Positions 4,938 to 7,405 of a stretch of 7,405 nucleotides of DNA are shown in pieces. The stretch comes from a bacterium (GTDB lineage Bacteria > Vulcanimicrobiota > Vulcanimicrobiia > Vulcanimicrobiales > Vulcanimicrobiaceae), in assembly GCA_021807065.1 (NCBI GenBank), contig JAKAPO010000117.1, positions 1 to 7,405 of the forward strand, in the 5' to 3' direction. How positions within the stretch are numbered: position 1 is the stretch's first letter; each line of letters starts with the position of its first letter. Made by a program: the position numbers and the translations under genes. Below the pieces are notes generated by a model, which worked only from the letters and a program-made list of their open reading frames with translations, made no database searches and was not told the DNA's origin.

Positions 4938-6320
4938 CTACGGTCTCCGGCGGACCGGTACCATCTGCGCGCGAGGATTTTTGGCCCTTAGAAGCGGCAG
5001 TGTGTCGACGCAGGCTCCCGCTGCCTGCTGGCAGACTGCAGAGGAGATCGTGATGTCGTCCTCACCGTTCGCGCCCAGGATCGTGGGCGTCGGATTACCA
5101 CTGCTGCTCGGATAGCTCAACTGGAAGAACGGATAGTCGAATCCGATGACCTGAATCGCAATCTGGTCCGCATCCGTCGGCGCACCGTTTGCTGTGGTGT
5201 TCTGCGCCGCGGTGCAGACCGACGGCGTGTTCAGCGGGCCGATCGTATCCGGTAGCGTCAGCGTTCCCGATGCCGTCGTCTCGATCGTGTAGTAGACGGC
5301 GACGCCGATCCCGTTTCCGGTACCAGGATTGGTATCACCCGTTCCGCTGCCGTTGCAGCTTACCAACCCCGCGTTGTCGGGACCGTAATCCGTGATCTCT
5401 ACCAGTGCTTCGGTTGCGCCAGCCGGCATCGTGAACGCGAACGTGCCGCCCCCGGAGCCGTCGGCTGTATAGGTGGGGGCCGTCGCCGTTCCCAGGTTCG
5501 TCAGCGCGGCCGGCATCGTGAACGCCTTCGTAGCCGTTGTGTTGCCGGTGTTCGCCGGCACCGCGACCGAGAGCGAGTACGCACCGCTCGCGGCGGCGTG
5601 CACTGCATCGAGGACGTCGATGCCGCCGGGATAGCCTTTGTATCCGGGCGGTGGACAGGTCCCGCCGTTGCAGATCGCGATCGAATCCTTGTTGCTCGCG
5701 TAGTCGAAGGACGGCGGTCCCAACCACGGGACGAACGCGTTTGCATCGGCTCCGAAGCTCGGATCGTAGAGCGGCACCGGATACGGTGCGACCTGGAACG
5801 GCGACCCCTGCTTTCCTACTGCCGGCGGCGTGAAATCGCCGGCTGCCGTCGCGTTGAACGGCTCGAGACCGACACCGAAGGCGCCGCCGGATTGTCCGAA
5901 GCTCGTTTGCGTGGTTGCGCATGGTGCTCCGGGATTTTGCGTCGTCGAGCCAAGACTCGTACTCTCGCCGGTGGCAGGACCGACCAAGACGGTCGAACAG
6001 CCGTCGTATCCGGCCACGGTCGCCGTCGTCGTTGCTGTGTTCGTTCCCGCCGGAACCGTGAGCGTCGGAGAGTTGACGAGCGTACCGCTGTCGCCGGGAT
6101 GGTAACCGTTCGACGGTTGACGGTAGGTAACGACGACGTTGAGGCCGGCGTTCGCAGTGCCGTACAGATTCGCGGTTCCGACTGCGAACTGCAAAACGTT
6201 GGCACCGATGTTGGCAACGTTGGTGTTGGGCTGCGGGCTGCCGCCCACCGATCCGCAACCCGATACGAGAAGGGTTGCTGCGACGAGGGTAACGGCTGTT
6301 GCTAGCTGCTTCATTATCAT
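4938..6320 (-). CDS. Cysteine-rich lipoprotein of unknown function
   Basis: The 460-residue product starts with a type II signal peptide: Lys4, a hydrophobic core (ATAVTLVAATLLV), and the lipobox VSGC with Cys22 as the lipidated residue. The ATG at 6320 has GGGAG four bases upstream; the ATG at 6314 (MKQLATAV...), with AGGA five bases upstream, is equally plausible and gives a more typical lipoprotein start. The mature part is rich in Gly, Thr, Ala, Pro and Asn, with predicted beta-rich stretches, and has eight further cysteines (108, 134, 217, 222, 322, 369, 430, 437) that could form disulfides. A 17-bp repeat encodes FTMPA twice (about 267-271 and 296-300), 29 codons apart. I recognise no domain and see no SusD signature. 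The last 16 residues are unusually basic (AKNPRAQMVPVRRRP). It lies 11 nt downstream of the TonB-dependent receptor, so an envelope role linked to that receptor is likely. Anchored in the inner or outer membrane; which one cannot be told. Confidence 0.85.
   Translation of the reverse strand: MIMKQLATAVTLVAATLLVSGCGSVGGSPQPNTNVANIGANVLQFAVGTANLYGTANAGLNVVVTYRQPSNGYHPGDSGTLVNSPTLTVPAGTNTATTTATVAGYDGCSTVLVGPATGESTSLGSTTQNPGAPCATTQTSFGQSGGAFGVGLEPFNATAAGDFTPPAVGKQGSPFQVAPYPVPLYDPSFGADANAFVPWLGPPSFDYASNKDSIAICNGGTCPPPGYKGYPGGIDVLDAVHAAASGAYSLSVAVPANTGNTTATKAFTMPAALTNLGTATAPTYTADGSGGGTFAFTMPAGATEALVEITDYGPDNAGLVSCNGSGTGDTNPGTGNGIGVAVYYTIETTASGTLTLPDTIGPLNTPSVCTAAQNTTANGAPTDADQIAIQVIGFDYPFFQLSYPSSSGNPTPTILGANGEDDITISSAVCQQAAGACVDTLPLLRAKNPRAQMVPVRRRP
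5422..5525. repeat. 17-bp direct repeat pair within the lipoprotein gene
   Basis: GCCGGCATCGTGAACGC occurs at 5422-5438 and 5509-5525, an 87-bp (29-codon) period. Both copies encode AFTMPA on the minus strand, preceding similar loops (AALTNLG and GATEALV). It may mark a small internal structural duplication or simply reuse of a motif. Confidence 0.5.
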
Positions 6321-6331
6321 CCTGCTCCCGG

Positions 6332-7405
6332 TTAGATCACGTGCTGGTAGTAGACTTGGACGTTGAACGGCATGATCGGCCCGAATGCCGGCACGCCGGT
6401 GAAGTCACCGTTCGACAAGAGATAGGCACCGTTTGGAAACGCGTACGTATCCTTGGCGATGTAGGGGTAGCAGCCGCGTACGTAGTAGGCCGGCCCCCCC
6501 GAGCCGTTGCCGCAGGAATTGTAGTCCGTCTGAGGACCGGAGACCCCGTTGGCGATGGGTTGATACCATGGGTTGAGCGCCGGCACCGAGTTCACGTACG
6601 CGTTCCCGAACACGTTCATCATGTTGATGCCGATGATGTTGCCTTGATGTTTCCACTGGATCGAGAGATTGCCGATGAGATTCCAGTGCGAGAGGAAACC
6701 GCCGTTTACGCTCGTCCCCGGCGTGCCGCGCGTGGCGTCGATGTTCGGATTGTACGTCGTCCCCGGGTTCGACGGATCGTAGTAGTTCGTCGAGATCGAC
6801 GAGCCTGCCGAGGTTCCAACGAAGCTCGCCTCGCCCGGAGTGATTCCCGGGCCGAAGTCAACTGCCGGGATGTTTGCGTAGACCGCACAGGAGCCGTCTG
6901 CATTGAACTGCACGCATCCCGCAATCAGGTTGCCCGCGCTGTACGGGTATCCGATATTCGCCTCGATCTGCGGGCTGATGCTGATGCCGTCGCGGAGGTT
7001 CTCGACGCCGCCGAGACGGAGCGAGAACGGTGAGACGTAGCCTGCGCGATAGAGGTCGCCAAGCGCGAGCGTGGCCAGTGACTCGAACGGCACCGAACTC
7101 TCAGCCGGCGAGAACGGCGGGGTCGTTCCGAGCACGTTTTGATACGTTGCCGCGAGGAAACCGGAGAATCCGTAGCCCGTCTGTGGCGTCGTCAGGTCGA
7201 ACTCGGCGCCGGTGGTTTTGTTGATTCCTTTGTTCGAGATTGCGAAGATCCCCAACACCGGGTTCAGCAGAAAGAACGTCGGAAGGCTCGTGCCCTGTTT
7301 GTAGAAGCCGGTGACCCTCATGCCCCAGCCGCTGTTGAACAGGTGGTTGTAGCTGAAGTCGTAGTTGTTGTAGATCGCGGGAGGCAGGTTCTCGGCGTCG
7401 GGTGC
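6332..7405 (-). CDS. TonB-dependent receptor, C-terminal 357 residues (5' end beyond the window)
   Basis: The frame is open from the right edge to TAA at 6332-6334. It reads as the distal half of a 22-stranded outer-membrane beta-barrel: aromatic-rich alternating strands (AIYNNYDFSYNHLF, GMRVTGFYKQGTS), the characteristic receptor motif GINKTTGAEFDL followed by GYGFSGFLAATYQN, later SHWNLIGNLSIQWKHQGN and IIGINMMNVFG, and the terminal strand FNVQVYYQHVI. The last residue is Ile rather than the common Phe, although the strand keeps the alternating pattern of a barrel-assembly signal. Long extracellular loops contain close cysteine pairs (GCVQFNADGSC and SCGNGSGG...GC). The family imports siderophores, cobalamin, glycans or other ligands with TonB energy; the substrate cannot be told because the plug domain is outside the window. 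The Met at 7321 is internal and is not the start. Confidence 0.9.
   Translation of the reverse strand, partial: APDAENLPPAIYNNYDFSYNHLFNSGWGMRVTGFYKQGTSLPTFFLLNPVLGIFAISNKGINKTTGAEFDLTTPQTGYGFSGFLAATYQNVLGTTPPFSPAESSVPFESLATLALGDLYRAGYVSPFSLRLGGVENLRDGISISPQIEANIGYPYSAGNLIAGCVQFNADGSCAVYANIPAVDFGPGITPGEASFVGTSAGSSISTNYYDPSNPGTTYNPNIDATRGTPGTSVNGGFLSHWNLIGNLSIQWKHQGNIIGINMMNVFGNAYVNSVPALNPWYQPIANGVSGPQTDYNSCGNGSGGPAYYVRGCYPYIAKDTYAFPNGAYLLSNGDFTGVPAFGPIMPFNVQVYYQHVI

Noticed and set aside
5335..6305. Long open frames on both strands overlapping the lipoprotein gene (5335-6258 minus, 5598-6305 plus)
   Set aside because: Arginine-rich, low-complexity translations without motifs; the lipoprotein frame has a lipobox, a Shine-Dalgarno sequence and operon spacing.
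6299..7033. Plus-strand 244-codon ORF antisense to the TonB-dependent receptor
   Set aside because: Arg/Val-rich shadow translation; the opposite strand has clear beta-barrel receptor motifs.

Overview
The window looks like a chromosomal segment of a high-GC, diderm (outer-membrane-bearing) bacterium. The signs are GC-rich third codon positions, the C-terminal part of a TonB-dependent outer-membrane receptor, and a classical lipoprotein. Gene content and the presence of translated 'CHPER...VEGS'-type repeat elements suggest an uncultured soil-type phylum such as Eremiobacterota/WPS-2 or Acidobacteriota. That placement is inference only.

Layout, left to right. (1) Positions 1-638, minus strand: the 5' part of a TPR-repeat protein that runs off the left edge, preceded in the same orientation by a tiny ORF encoding a 45-residue peptide with a signal-peptide-like N-terminus. 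(2) Positions 639-759: a divergent intergenic region with an 18-bp perfect palindrome, a third overlapping half-site, and a second inverted repeat next to the start of the following gene. (3) Positions 760-4290, plus strand: a 1176-residue multidomain protein made of a RecB/Cas4-like nuclease with a four-cysteine Fe-S signature, a DEDDy RNase H-like exonuclease domain and a C-terminal Upf1/Dna2-type SF1 helicase (TM0106-family architecture). Two stretches of this gene look like palindromic repeat elements carried in frame. (4) Positions 4360-4857, plus strand: a shortened and probably decayed Uma2/DUF820 nuclease-like gene, bracketed by a 22-bp direct repeat whose downstream copy also reproduces the phase and stop position of the helicase gene's 3' end. 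A strong intrinsic terminator follows. (5) Positions 4938-7405, minus strand: a TonB-dependent receptor (cut by the right edge) and, 11 nt downstream, a cysteine-rich lipoprotein of unknown function, very probably one operon.

The nuclease-helicase is the best-supported large gene. It is expected to process nucleic acid in the cytoplasm (repair, replication-fork or defence roles are all possible), but nothing next to it fixes its pathway. The receptor and lipoprotein probably form an envelope uptake or surface-binding pair. No established defence island, CRISPR array, tRNA, rRNA or complete insertion sequence is visible. The least explained items are the secreted-peptide ORF beside a TPR gene, the palindrome cluster between the divergent genes, and the evidence that repeats and a cassette have reshaped the helicase locus.
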